The notes beneath the pieces were generated by a model. It was not told the origin of the DNA, made no database searches, and worked only from the letters and a program-made list of their open reading frames with translations. 13,238 bases of DNA. Origin: Pseudomonadota bacterium. GTDB taxonomy: Bacteria; Bdellovibrionota_C; UBA2361; OMIW01. The stretch spans positions 1 through 13,238 of the forward strand of contig OMIW01000145.1 in assembly GCA_900299205.1 (NCBI GenBank), read 5' to 3'. Both the position numbers and the translations under genes were made by a program. Shown in pieces: positions 1-7,864 of this stretch (positions are counted from its first letter, which is position 1; each line of letters opens with the position of its first letter).

Positions 1-13
1 CAACCCCACCCCG

Positions 14-41
14 TTGCCCTTACCGCCCCATCCGCTATAAT
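14..41 (+). promoter_or_regulatory. Promoter of the DUF2760-Hsp70 operon
   Basis: A perfect -10 hexamer TATAAT lies at 36-41, preceded after 16 bp by TTGCCC (14-19), which matches four of six bases of the sigma70 -35 consensus. Transcription would begin near position 48 and give a leader of about 97 nt before the ATG at 145. That leader is pyrimidine-rich and contains an ACC/ACA-rich run just before the ribosome binding site, with no riboswitch-like fold that I can see. The call rests on consensus matching and on position in front of a + strand operon. Confidence 0.6.
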
Positions 42-144
42 CCTCAGCCGCGTGCGTATTCCCTGCTCTCCCAAATTTTTAATCGTTTATTGGCTCACAT
101 TGCTTGTCCCCACCACACCGCCACACACCACCAGGAGCTGTTCC

Positions 145-909
145 ATGATTCATATCCTCATCGCCCTCATCCTCCTCGGGGTTCTCGGCGCTCCGTACGT
201 GGTCCCTAATCGCATCCCCGAACCGTTGTTGCCGATAGAATATCAGCCCGCGCTGATAGCACTTTTTGCGGGATATCTGCTGGTAGAGGGAATCCGTCGA
301 CGACGGACTCAGCCGATTCAGACCGGCGATGACCCAACGCGGGCACTGCGTCAAAAGAACAGCGAGCTTGCGGAGCGGGTGCGGGGGCTTGAGGGGGAGT
401 TGGCTTCAGTATCAGGTGAGGTTCGTGAAGGGCGTGAGCGCGCAGAGGGATTGGCGCGCGCGCTCGCCGAGGCGCAGGCTCGTCTGGCAGCGACCCCTCA
501 ACGCTCGGGCGCTCAGGCATCGTCCCAATCGGTCGCTGAGGCGCTCCAGATGCTCTCTCTCCTTCAGCAGCGGGGTCGATTCGTTGATTTCGTCATGCAG
601 GATATCGCGCCGATAGCCAATGAGCAGATCGGAGCAGTCGCCCGGTTTGTTCATCAGGGGTGTCGGTCTGTCTTTGATGAACTGTTCGAGATTAATCCCG
701 TGCGAGAAGAAGGAGAAGGGGCCACGATAACCCTCGCGGGTGCGCCTGATCCCGAGCAGGTGCGTATTCAGGGAAGGACACCGACCTATCCGACCCAGGC
801 GACGATTGTCCATCGGGGGTGGCTCACGAATCGGGTGACGCTACCGAGTGTCACCACCGAGCGGCATCCGCCGTATGTGATCGCACCTGCTGATGCTGAG
901 GTGCGGTAG
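145..909 (+). CDS. DUF2760 protein, membrane-anchored coiled-coil partner of Hsp70 pair
   Basis: This is a 254-residue protein starting at ATG 145, chosen because AGGAG (133-137) sits 7 bases upstream; the open frame extends back to an ATG at 52 without such support. Two hydrophobic segments (about residues 3-20 and 35-50) are followed by an Arg-rich stop-transfer patch (51-54). A long Glu/Arg/Ala-rich stretch (about 64-115) should form a coiled coil. The C-terminal half (about 132-254) matches DUF2760 as I know it: LLQQRGRFVDF (139-149), QIGAVAR (161-167), VHQGC (169-173) and a C-terminal APADAEV. The family's biochemical role is unknown, but it is regularly encoded next to Hsp70-like genes, as here. 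I infer a membrane-docked cofactor or substrate adaptor for the two downstream Hsp70s. The domain call is strong; the role is inference. Confidence 0.85.
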   Translation: MIHILIALILLGVLGAPYVVPNRIPEPLLPIEYQPALIALFAGYLLVEGIRRRRTQPIQTGDDPTRALRQKNSELAERVRGLEGELASVSGEVREGRERAEGLARALAEAQARLAATPQRSGAQASSQSVAEALQMLSLLQQRGRFVDFVMQDIAPIANEQIGAVARFVHQGCRSVFDELFEINPVREEGEGATITLAGAPDPEQVRIQGRTPTYPTQATIVHRGWLTNRVTLPSVTTERHPPYVIAPADAEVR

Positions 910-943
910 GTCTCGGGCCAGCATGACGCTTTCCGTTTTTTCC

Positions 944-970
944 TCCGTGTGTAGGCACACGGATTGTTTT
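944..970 (+). terminator. Hairpin with T-rich tail between gene 1 and the hsp70 genes
   Basis: A perfect 8-bp stem (944-951 with 956-963: TCCGTGTG / CACACGGA) closes a four-base TAGG loop. It is followed at once by TTGTTTT (964-970), which has the layout of an intrinsic terminator. It lies 35 bp after the stop of the DUF2760 gene and ends 31 bp before the ATG of the first hsp70 gene. It could be a leaky terminator or attenuator that lowers hsp70 expression relative to gene 1, or a processing site. A run of six Ts also precedes it (936-941). No new promoter is obvious between it and the next gene. Confidence 0.45.
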
Positions 971-1001
971 GGCAGACGCAGTTATTTATCGCCCTTCAGT
1001 C

Positions 1002-2957
1002 ATGAGCGCATCGTCAACACCTCAATCTCAATCGCCGACACCATCAATCGCCCTCGGCATTGATCTCGGCACTTCCAATACGACTGCATGTATCGCCCAG
1101 GAGGGAGCGGTCGCTCCTCGTGCTATTTCGGTTCGTCAGGTTCAGGGGCCCGGAGTAACGACAGCGAGCACTCTTCTTCCATCGGTGCTCTATCTTCCGA
1201 CGACCGCTGAAAGTGCAACCGCGCCATTTGCGCTGCCGTGGTCTCACGCCACTGATGAGCCGGTTGTTGGTCAGTTTGCTCGCGACCAGGAGGCTCGCAC
1301 CCCCGACCGGGTGATTCGCTCTGCAAAATCGTGGCTCTGCAACCCGGCAATCGATAGGCGCGCTCCGGTGCTGCCGTGGCACGGAGCCGATGACATCGAG
1401 AAACTTTCTCCCTTTGAGGCATCGCGCGCAATCCTCGCGCACGTTCGTCGAGCCTCACACCAGTGGGCGACCGATGAAGGGTTGTCCGATCCAGGCGCCA
1501 TCGGTGCGAATGCTGGATCGATTGTTGTAACCGTGCCCGCCTCGTTTGATGAGGTTGCGCGACAGCTTACTTACGACGCTGCGGTAGCCGCGGGGCTTCC
1601 ATCGTGTACCCTTCTTGAAGAGCCCCAGGCTGCCTTTTATGCGTGGCTCTCTCACCACGAGAGCGATTGGCGTAAGGTCGTCAAGCCGGGCGATACGCTC
1701 ATGGTCTGTGATGTCGGGGGAGGAACCGCTGATTTTTCTCTTATCGCGGTGCTCGAAGAGCAGGGTGAATTGGTGCTGTCTCGGATTGCGGTCGGCGATC
1801 ACATCCTGCTTGGTGGAGACAATATCGATCTAGCGCTTGCGTATCGCGCCCGTTCGCGCCTTCCATCGGGCTCTGCTGAGCTAGATCCGTGGCAGATGGG
1901 AGTGCTTACCGCGCTCGCCCAGACCGCCAAGGAGCGGCTGCTCAGTGATCCCGAGCTAGCTTCCTTCACGATCACGATTCCAACCCGTGGCGCGAATCTC
2001 TTTGCTGCTCCTCTCGAGGTCTCTGTCACCCGGGCGGATATCGAGGAGATCGTTCTCGGTGGATTTTTTCCGATAGTCGAAAGGACCGCTGTTCCCGCGC
2101 AACGGAAAAGTGCGAGCCTCACCGATTTTGGCCTACCGTACGCAGCGGACCCCGCGCTGACGAGACACCTGGCAGCGTTCCTGGCTCGGAGCGCTACCCT
2201 TGTGGAGCAGACCCCGTCACTGGCCTCGCTGCGGGAGCGAGCGGCAGGCGGGTTTATGCGGCCATCCGCGGTGCTTTTCAACGGAGGGGTATTCAATAGC
2301 GATACGCTGCGAGAGCGGGTGCTTTCTCTGCTCCGCGATTGGGTCGCTCCCTTCCCCCTCGAGGAGCTTCACGGCATTGATCGCTCGCAGGCGGTGAGTG
2401 TGGGTGCGGCGTGGTATGCACGGCTTAAGGCATCGGGCACGGGGGTGCGCGTTCGCTCTGCGACGACTAAGTCTTTTTATATCGGGGTCGACAGCTCTCT
2501 CCCCGCGGTGCCGGGGTTCATTCCACCTCTCAAAGGGCTCTGCATCGCTCCACGCGGCGTCGAGGAGGGGAATGATATCACCCTCCCCGCAAAAACATTT
2601 TCCCTCGCATCGGGGGAGGAAGTTCAGTTTCGGCTCTTCGCGAGCGCGGATCGCCCCGATGATCGAGCTGGGGATGAGGTGAGCGATGCCGAACGGTTGC
2701 TCGATGAGCTGGCACCGGTGAGTGCGACCATCAATCCACCGGCGATTCGTTCGGCTGGTACCGATAAAATCGAGGGTTCTGCTCCGTTTGGCAGTGGCCC
2801 AACGCGAATTCCGGTGCAGCTCCATACCCGCCTCACGGAGCTGGGACTCCTCGAGATAACTCTCAGACAAACCACCACCAACGAGACCACCGCCAACCCG
2901 ACAACCACTGCGGATTCGTGGCACCTCGCCTTTGCGACACGTTCGGAGCGCCCGTGA
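1002..2957 (+). CDS. Hsp70-family chaperone ATPase, short form
   Basis: This is a 651-residue Hsp70/DnaK-like protein. The nucleotide-binding domain shows the phosphate-1 motif GIDLGTSNTT (from residue 19), the phosphate-2 motif CDVGGGTADF (236-245) and the adenosine motif VLFNGGVF (424-431). It also has VTVPASFD and LLEEPQAAF segments typical of the actin-like ATPase fold. A beta-rich region with RPDD follows, and the protein ends in a Thr/Asn-rich linker plus one final strand. The usual DnaK substrate-binding domain and lid are not recognisable. ATG 1002 is chosen; a TTG at 969 would add 11 residues but sits inside the hairpin tail. Neither start has a clear ribosome binding site. The stop overlaps the next start by four bases, so the two Hsp70s are translationally coupled and probably act together. 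Confidence 0.9.
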   Translation: MSASSTPQSQSPTPSIALGIDLGTSNTTACIAQEGAVAPRAISVRQVQGPGVTTASTLLPSVLYLPTTAESATAPFALPWSHATDEPVVGQFARDQEARTPDRVIRSAKSWLCNPAIDRRAPVLPWHGADDIEKLSPFEASRAILAHVRRASHQWATDEGLSDPGAIGANAGSIVVTVPASFDEVARQLTYDAAVAAGLPSCTLLEEPQAAFYAWLSHHESDWRKVVKPGDTLMVCDVGGGTADFSLIAVLEEQGELVLSRIAVGDHILLGGDNIDLALAYRARSRLPSGSAELDPWQMGVLTALAQTAKERLLSDPELASFTITIPTRGANLFAAPLEVSVTRADIEEIVLGGFFPIVERTAVPAQRKSASLTDFGLPYAADPALTRHLAAFLARSATLVEQTPSLASLRERAAGGFMRPSAVLFNGGVFNSDTLRERVLSLLRDWVAPFPLEELHGIDRSQAVSVGAAWYARLKASGTGVRVRSATTKSFYIGVDSSLPAVPGFIPPLKGLCIAPRGVEEGNDITLPAKTFSLASGEEVQFRLFASADRPDDRAGDEVSDAERLLDELAPVSATINPPAIRSAGTDKIEGSAPFGSGPTRIPVQLHTRLTELGLLEITLRQTTTNETTANPTTTADSWHLAFATRSERP

Positions 2958-5581
2958 GCCAACCCCGCTATTGCATTGGTATCGATCTCGGCACCACTAA
3001 TTGTGCGCTTGCGTACGTTGACACCCTCGCGGATGGGGATCGCTCACATCTCTTCCCCATCCCGCAAAACCTCTCAGAGACGACCCGTGGTATTGCGGAA
3101 CTTCTCCCTTCAACCGTTGCACTTCTTGATTCAGGCGCGAGACTTGTTGGTCGGGGGGCGCTCGAGCTGATGGCGTTCGGCGCAACTCCGGTGGTTTCGA
3201 GTGCGAAGTCGTGGCTTATCGTTGATACCGTGGATCGACGTGCACCCCTATTGCCGACCGACAGAGTGCTTGCCTCACCCGCGACGAAGGTGAGTCCCGT
3301 TGAGGCATCTGCGATATATCTCATCCATCTGCGCGAACAGTGGGATGAGGTGATGGCGACTTTTGACCCATCGTATAGGCTCGAACATCAGCAGGTCGTC
3401 GTTACCGTTCCAGCATCGTTTGATCCGATCGCGCAAGCGCTTACCCGTGAGGCGATTGAGCTCGCGGGCCTTCCCCCTTCAACGGTCCTGCTTGAGGAGC
3501 CGGTCGCCGCATTTCACCACTTTCTCGAACAGGATGAGGCGGTGCTTTCGCATCTCACGAGGCGCCCAGCGCGGATTCTTGTGGTCGACATCGGAGGAGG
3601 GACGACCGATTGCAGCCTCCTTGAGCTCGATAGGTCGGGAGAGCTGCGGCGAATAAAAGTCGGGGAACACCTCCTGATAGGAGGAGATACCATCGATCTT
3701 GCGATAAGCCATCTCGTCCAGCGGCAGATCGCTGGTACCCTCTCTTCCCGTGCCTGGACCGCAGTGATATACCAGGCTCGACGACTCAAAGAGGCATATT
3801 TATCAGGAGAAATGCCCGCCCACGGAGCCTTTTCGATCACGATTCCCGGGGAAGGGAGCAATCTGTTCGGTTCAACGCAAACAATTACTATCACCCCTGC
3901 CGAGCTCGAAGAGTTGATCCTCGAGGGATTTTTCCCGCTCTGTGAATCGTCGGATACGCCTGGTGCCCGAAGGACTGCGCTCCGCGAGGTTGGGTTGCCA
4001 TTTCCGGCGGATGTGGCGATTACCCGCCATCTGGCCGCCTTTTTGTGGGGGGATGGTGATGGAAGCGGAGAAGCGACCCGCTCCACCATCAAGGTCGATG
4101 CGGTGTTGTATACGGGGGGGACTCTCCTTTCGTCACTGATACAAGATCGGCTCACCCGTTTGCTCACTCGTTGGCAGCGAGGAGTCGCGCCGGTCGTACT
4201 CCCTAATCGCTCACATCTTCTCGCGGTTGCTCACGGTGCGGCCCGTTATGCACTGAGCACTCGGGCCCGTGCACGGCGTGTGGCGATGGCGTACCCGAGG
4301 AGTCTCTATCTCGATATTGGTGAGGGAAACCTCCTTTGTGTTTTTGCTCAGGGACACCACACCGGAGATGAGGTCGTTATTAAGCAGACACCCCTTGTCG
4401 CAACGACAAACCAGCCGGTTCGACTCCAGCTATTCTCCTCAACGATGCGCCCGGATGATCGCGAGGGAGAAATCGTTCCTCGCAATCCGGCCTCGTTTCG
4501 CCCCCTTCCTCCCGCAACGACGGTGCTCGCAACGGAGGGGGACAGCGGAGCGGCGCAGACGATACCGGTACAGCTCGCCATTCATCTCACCGAGGTAGGG
4601 AGCCTCGCGCTCTCGTGTGTCGATCCCGTCGGAGGTCACCGATGGACCGTTGAATTCCACCTTTCAGAGGAAAAGGGGTCATCCCGTAGCCGGAGAAATC
4701 CAGCGTTGGAAAGTGCAATCGACGTCGTGCGAGGAGTGTTTGGAAAAGGACGTGACGACTCTCCGAGTGGGGTGATGACACGGCTCGAAAAAACCCTCGG
4801 AATGCCCCGCGATATCTGGGATATCGGAACGGTGCGGGCATTGTGGGGGCCCCTCGCAGAATCCCTCACCCGTCGGGGTAAAAGTATCAAGCACGAGGTC
4901 GCGTGGCTCCAGTGTGCGGGGCATTCGCTGCGACCGGGGGTAGGGGATGAGTCTGATTCGCTACGCATAAATGAACTGTGGCGGATTCGAGCTGTCGGCA
5001 CTCCGCATCGGCGTGAACCATCGGTGATCCTTGCAACGACGATTGCGTGGCGACGTGTCGCTGCCGGCATATCTGCAGAGAGGCAGAGTGAGCTCGCCGA
5101 GGAGCTAGTAAAAGGGGATCTCAGCAATCCCGAGACGGTTCGTCTTCTCGCGTCGCTCGAGAGATTGACGCACCCAACGAAGCAGAAGATAGCGCAACGC
5201 GCCCTCAAACTTCTCGCAGCGCCTCAGCGAGATGCACAGATCCTCGGCCTCTGGTCGCTCGCGCGGGTTGCAGCAAGAGAGCCGCTTTACGCGGCAAGTC
5301 GGTACGTTCTCCCAGCGGATACCATCGAAGGAATCGTCAAGCGACTCACGACCTCTCTCCAGCTCCCCGAACCACACCGCTCTCGGGCGATTGCGCAACT
5401 TATCCGCCGCACCGGTGATCCAAACCGCGATGTGATCGCCTCGGTGTGGGACGCTGCCGCCGCATCAATCACCGATCAGTGGCTCGTCCTCGCACGGGGA
5501 GAGGGTGATAATCACGACACCGAAGGAGCGTTGCTCGGTGATTCATTGCCGGCAGGGATCCGACTGATGCGGGAGGGGTAG
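2954..5581 (+). CDS. Hsp70-family chaperone ATPase with C-terminal DUF3731 domain
   Basis: This is an 875-residue protein. The GTG at 2954 is chosen because GGAG (2945-2948) lies 5 bases upstream and the codon overlaps the previous stop as GTGA; a GTG at 2918 in the same frame lacks this support. The ATPase domain has GIDLGTTN (9-16), the phosphate-2 motif VVDIGGGTTD (210-219) and an adenosine motif around VLYTGGT (383-389). Residues about 590-860 match DUF3731: LGMPRDIW (from about 615), LRPGVGD (659-665) and AWRRVAAG (698-705). These are followed by alpha-helical, Leu/Ala/Arg-rich repeats. The protein aligns along its first two thirds with the upstream Hsp70 (shared SAKSWL, VTVPASFD, LLEEP, RPDDR, IPVQL) and then continues with DUF3731, so the pair looks like an old duplication. 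Client and partner proteins are unknown. Confidence 0.92.
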   Translation: MSQPRYCIGIDLGTTNCALAYVDTLADGDRSHLFPIPQNLSETTRGIAELLPSTVALLDSGARLVGRGALELMAFGATPVVSSAKSWLIVDTVDRRAPLLPTDRVLASPATKVSPVEASAIYLIHLREQWDEVMATFDPSYRLEHQQVVVTVPASFDPIAQALTREAIELAGLPPSTVLLEEPVAAFHHFLEQDEAVLSHLTRRPARILVVDIGGGTTDCSLLELDRSGELRRIKVGEHLLIGGDTIDLAISHLVQRQIAGTLSSRAWTAVIYQARRLKEAYLSGEMPAHGAFSITIPGEGSNLFGSTQTITITPAELEELILEGFFPLCESSDTPGARRTALREVGLPFPADVAITRHLAAFLWGDGDGSGEATRSTIKVDAVLYTGGTLLSSLIQDRLTRLLTRWQRGVAPVVLPNRSHLLAVAHGAARYALSTRARARRVAMAYPRSLYLDIGEGNLLCVFAQGHHTGDEVVIKQTPLVATTNQPVRLQLFSSTMRPDDREGEIVPRNPASFRPLPPATTVLATEGDSGAAQTIPVQLAIHLTEVGSLALSCVDPVGGHRWTVEFHLSEEKGSSRSRRNPALESAIDVVRGVFGKGRDDSPSGVMTRLEKTLGMPRDIWDIGTVRALWGPLAESLTRRGKSIKHEVAWLQCAGHSLRPGVGDESDSLRINELWRIRAVGTPHRREPSVILATTIAWRRVAAGISAERQSELAEELVKGDLSNPETVRLLASLERLTHPTKQKIAQRALKLLAAPQRDAQILGLWSLARVAAREPLYAASRYVLPADTIEGIVKRLTTSLQLPEPHRSRAIAQLIRRTGDPNRDVIASVWDAAAASITDQWLVLARGEGDNHDTEGALLGDSLPAGIRLMREG

Positions 5582-5585
5582 GCCG

Positions 5586-7646
5586 TTACGGACCGGAATT
5601 AAGGATCTGCTCCGAAAAACCCCGATGGTTCGGAGCACTTAGTGAGCCGCCCCGCGACAGACACTGCGTGTCACTACCCGAAAATCTGGTGAGTACAATC
5701 GTTCGGTCCCTTCGTGGGGAGGATATTCCCGCTCGATGGGTGGGCTCGAGAAACTCCTCAACAGGATTGGCGTACATACCCGCGCGACGGGCGGTATCGA
5801 CAACATCCGGAGTAGTCAGAAGCCATTGGTCGCACGGGGCCATTCCCGCGCGGGTTGCCGATTGGCTCAGTACATCAAGGACATCAACGACTGTCCGGCG
5901 GAATTCTGGAGGGAGCACCACGGACGATTCAACCTGCGAACGCATACGTGCAATCGGTGAATCCTCCGGAGGCTCCGGAACGGTGACAACCTCAACGGGA
6001 ACTCCCGCGTAATACATCAGCGGATCCAGATACTCCTCAAACAGGCTCTTGTAGATAAGGAGCGGGGGGCTCTGAGCCGATCTGCCGGAAACAACGTGGA
6101 CCCGAGCAATAATCTCAGCGGTCCTCCCCGGAAAATCTTTCACAGAGTTTTTAACCCCGAGCCCCAGTGCCACCAACACCATCGGTACGATGCCACCGAT
6201 CACGAAGGCTCGAGTGAGGATATCGGACCCGTGCCCCGCTGCGGCACTCCGCGCAAGATAGCTCCGCAGCACCGTGAGCGTCACCATGACGACCGCAATC
6301 ACCACCCCAGACGAGAGCAGCCATCCCCGCAAAAGAGGCTTAACTGCGCTTCCTCCCGCAATTGACCACCAGCCCGCCACCGTGCCGCCCACCAAGAGAA
6401 GTCCCACAAGCGGCAACGCGAGGAGGATGGGTTCGCTGAGCAGATACCAATGAATCAGTCGCGACCGCTTTGCTTCGGATAGATGGCGTACCTCCCAGAC
6501 CGCATAGTGAGCGGAGATGATCGCGATGGCAGGAAGGATCGGGAGCAGGTACGAGTGGCGCTTCCCCGACGCAACTGAGAAAAGGGCAAGCCCGACGACA
6601 ACCCAGCCAACGAGTATTCCAAGCCCCCGTCTTTGATACCCTCGCCGCACGAGCGCCACGAGAAACACGACGGACCAGGGAAAACAGGTGCGAACTAAAG
6701 ACGGACCGTAAAACCACCACGCTTCGGTGTTGACGTGAGCCCCACCCGCAACACGGTCAGCGTTCTCGAAGAAAATTCGCTCAAGAAACGGAAAGCCCCA
6801 GTGCGCGGCAGCCGGCAGGTACCACAGAAGAGGTATCACAATCGCAAGAACCGCCGGTAAAGGGGGAAGTATCGCCCATCGTAGTGCTCGCCACCCCCCA
6901 AGCCGAATCCAGATGGCGGAAAAAAGGATCGTCGTTGGTAGCACCACCCCAACGGGGCCCCGTGCAAGAACCGCGCACCCTATCAGAAACCAGAGCGCAA
7001 ACTCACACCCCCATCCTCTTTTGCGCCACGTCTGTCGATCTCTCATGTGTGGAAGAATAACCGCGAGACTTCCGGTCGAAAGTGCGGCAAAAACCATGTC
7101 GACGCGGATATTGAGCGACAGGTTGACGAAAAGATGCGACGCGAGGACCATCAGTCCCGCAAGGCGGACCACGGTCCCATCGCCGACGGTCGCTTCATTC
7201 TGCGGATTCCAGCGATCATCACGGTGCGGGTCATCAGTCAACCACCAATCGCTTGTCACAAGCCGCGCGAGCCGCATCGTCGCAAGCACGAGAACCAATC
7301 CTGAGAGGATCGATATCAACCTTCCCACCCACGGAGCTGCGCTCCCGGCGACCCAACCCACCGAAGCGCCGAGCCAATGAAAAAGGGGAGGTTTAGAGGG
7401 TATCTGCCCACCGCGGGTAGGAAAGAGCCAATGAGAAACCATCGTCGACGTGGCCACATCGGGACTGGTAGAGAGCTCCGGTAAGTGAGTCCCCGCACCG
7501 TGAAGCCCGAGTATCGCGGCGATAACGTGGGCTTCACGCGCCTCCGAAGAGCTCGCAATCGGATACGAACTCGCCAGAGCAATCGCAACGATTGCCCACA
7601 GAATAAGCAAGGATCCCGAAGATCGGCTCGAAAAAAGGGGTCGCAT
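5586..7646 (-). CDS. GT39/ArnT-like integral membrane glycosyltransferase
   Basis: This is a 686-residue multi-span membrane protein of the GT-C fold (PMT_2, dolichyl-phosphate-mannose mannosyltransferase / ArnT-like). After a first transmembrane helix (about 12-30) comes an acidic periplasmic loop, SSSEAREAH (32-40), and the family signature SKPPLFHWLGA (84-94). Such loops hold the catalytic acidic residue and bind the polyprenyl-phosphate sugar donor. A further family-like RVD (181-183) lies in the next loop. At least eight more hydrophobic segments follow, then a soluble C-terminal domain of roughly 180 residues. The expected reaction is transfer of a sugar from a polyprenyl-phosphate donor to lipid A, another lipid or protein on the periplasmic side; donor and acceptor cannot be told. 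ATG 7646 has only a weak GGATC upstream. No sugar-activation genes are nearby. Confidence 0.85.
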   Translation of the reverse strand: MRPLFSSRSSGSLLILWAIVAIALASSYPIASSSEAREAHVIAAILGLHGAGTHLPELSTSPDVATSTMVSHWLFPTRGGQIPSKPPLFHWLGASVGWVAGSAAPWVGRLISILSGLVLVLATMRLARLVTSDWWLTDDPHRDDRWNPQNEATVGDGTVVRLAGLMVLASHLFVNLSLNIRVDMVFAALSTGSLAVILPHMRDRQTWRKRGWGCEFALWFLIGCAVLARGPVGVVLPTTILFSAIWIRLGGWRALRWAILPPLPAVLAIVIPLLWYLPAAAHWGFPFLERIFFENADRVAGGAHVNTEAWWFYGPSLVRTCFPWSVVFLVALVRRGYQRRGLGILVGWVVVGLALFSVASGKRHSYLLPILPAIAIISAHYAVWEVRHLSEAKRSRLIHWYLLSEPILLALPLVGLLLVGGTVAGWWSIAGGSAVKPLLRGWLLSSGVVIAVVMVTLTVLRSYLARSAAAGHGSDILTRAFVIGGIVPMVLVALGLGVKNSVKDFPGRTAEIIARVHVVSGRSAQSPPLLIYKSLFEEYLDPLMYYAGVPVEVVTVPEPPEDSPIARMRSQVESSVVLPPEFRRTVVDVLDVLSQSATRAGMAPCDQWLLTTPDVVDTARRAGMYANPVEEFLEPTHRAGISSPRRDRTIVLTRFSGSDTQCLSRGGSLSAPNHRGFSEQILNSGP
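5609..5636. repeat. Inverted repeat at the convergent 3' ends
   Basis: A perfect 8-bp inverted repeat (GCTCCGAA 5609-5616, TTCGGAGC 5629-5636) with a 12-base loop lies 28 bp past the hsp70 stop, inside the last codons of the opposing glycosyltransferase gene. No T-run follows on either strand, so it is a weak terminator candidate. It may still stop or stabilise the hsp70 transcript, because the stop codons are only four bases apart. Confidence 0.4.
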
Positions 7647-7864
7647 AATTCAGATCCAGTGACAGCCGCAGTAAGAATTCGTGAACGAAAATCAGGGCTG
7701 ATGAAAAAAACAAAGCCCAATCAAGAGGAGTCGACAAACCTTCCCCTCCGCGAAATAATCAGGGGAAGAGTCATCCCGGGGCCCCGCTCCGTCTTTTCTC
7801 TCCGGTGATGGGAACTTTGGACGCCAAGATGATGAAAAAATAGCGAACAAAAGGGAACACCACC
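7647..7864. other. Divergent intergenic region with an inverted repeat
   Basis: This 218-bp gap separates the divergent glycosyltransferase and lipoprotein genes, so it should hold both promoters; neither is clear by consensus. It contains a perfect 8-bp inverted repeat, CTTCCCCT (7740-7747) and AGGGGAAG (7761-7768), around a 13-base AT-rich loop. No T-run follows it, so it could be an operator-like site or a structured leader. The open frames across this stretch look like shadows. Confidence 0.35.

Noticed and set aside
52-144. Upstream ATG at 52 for the DUF2760 gene
   Set aside because: It would add 31 residues in front of a normal membrane segment, has no ribosome binding site, and lies almost at the predicted transcription start. 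ATG 145 has AGGAG at ideal spacing.
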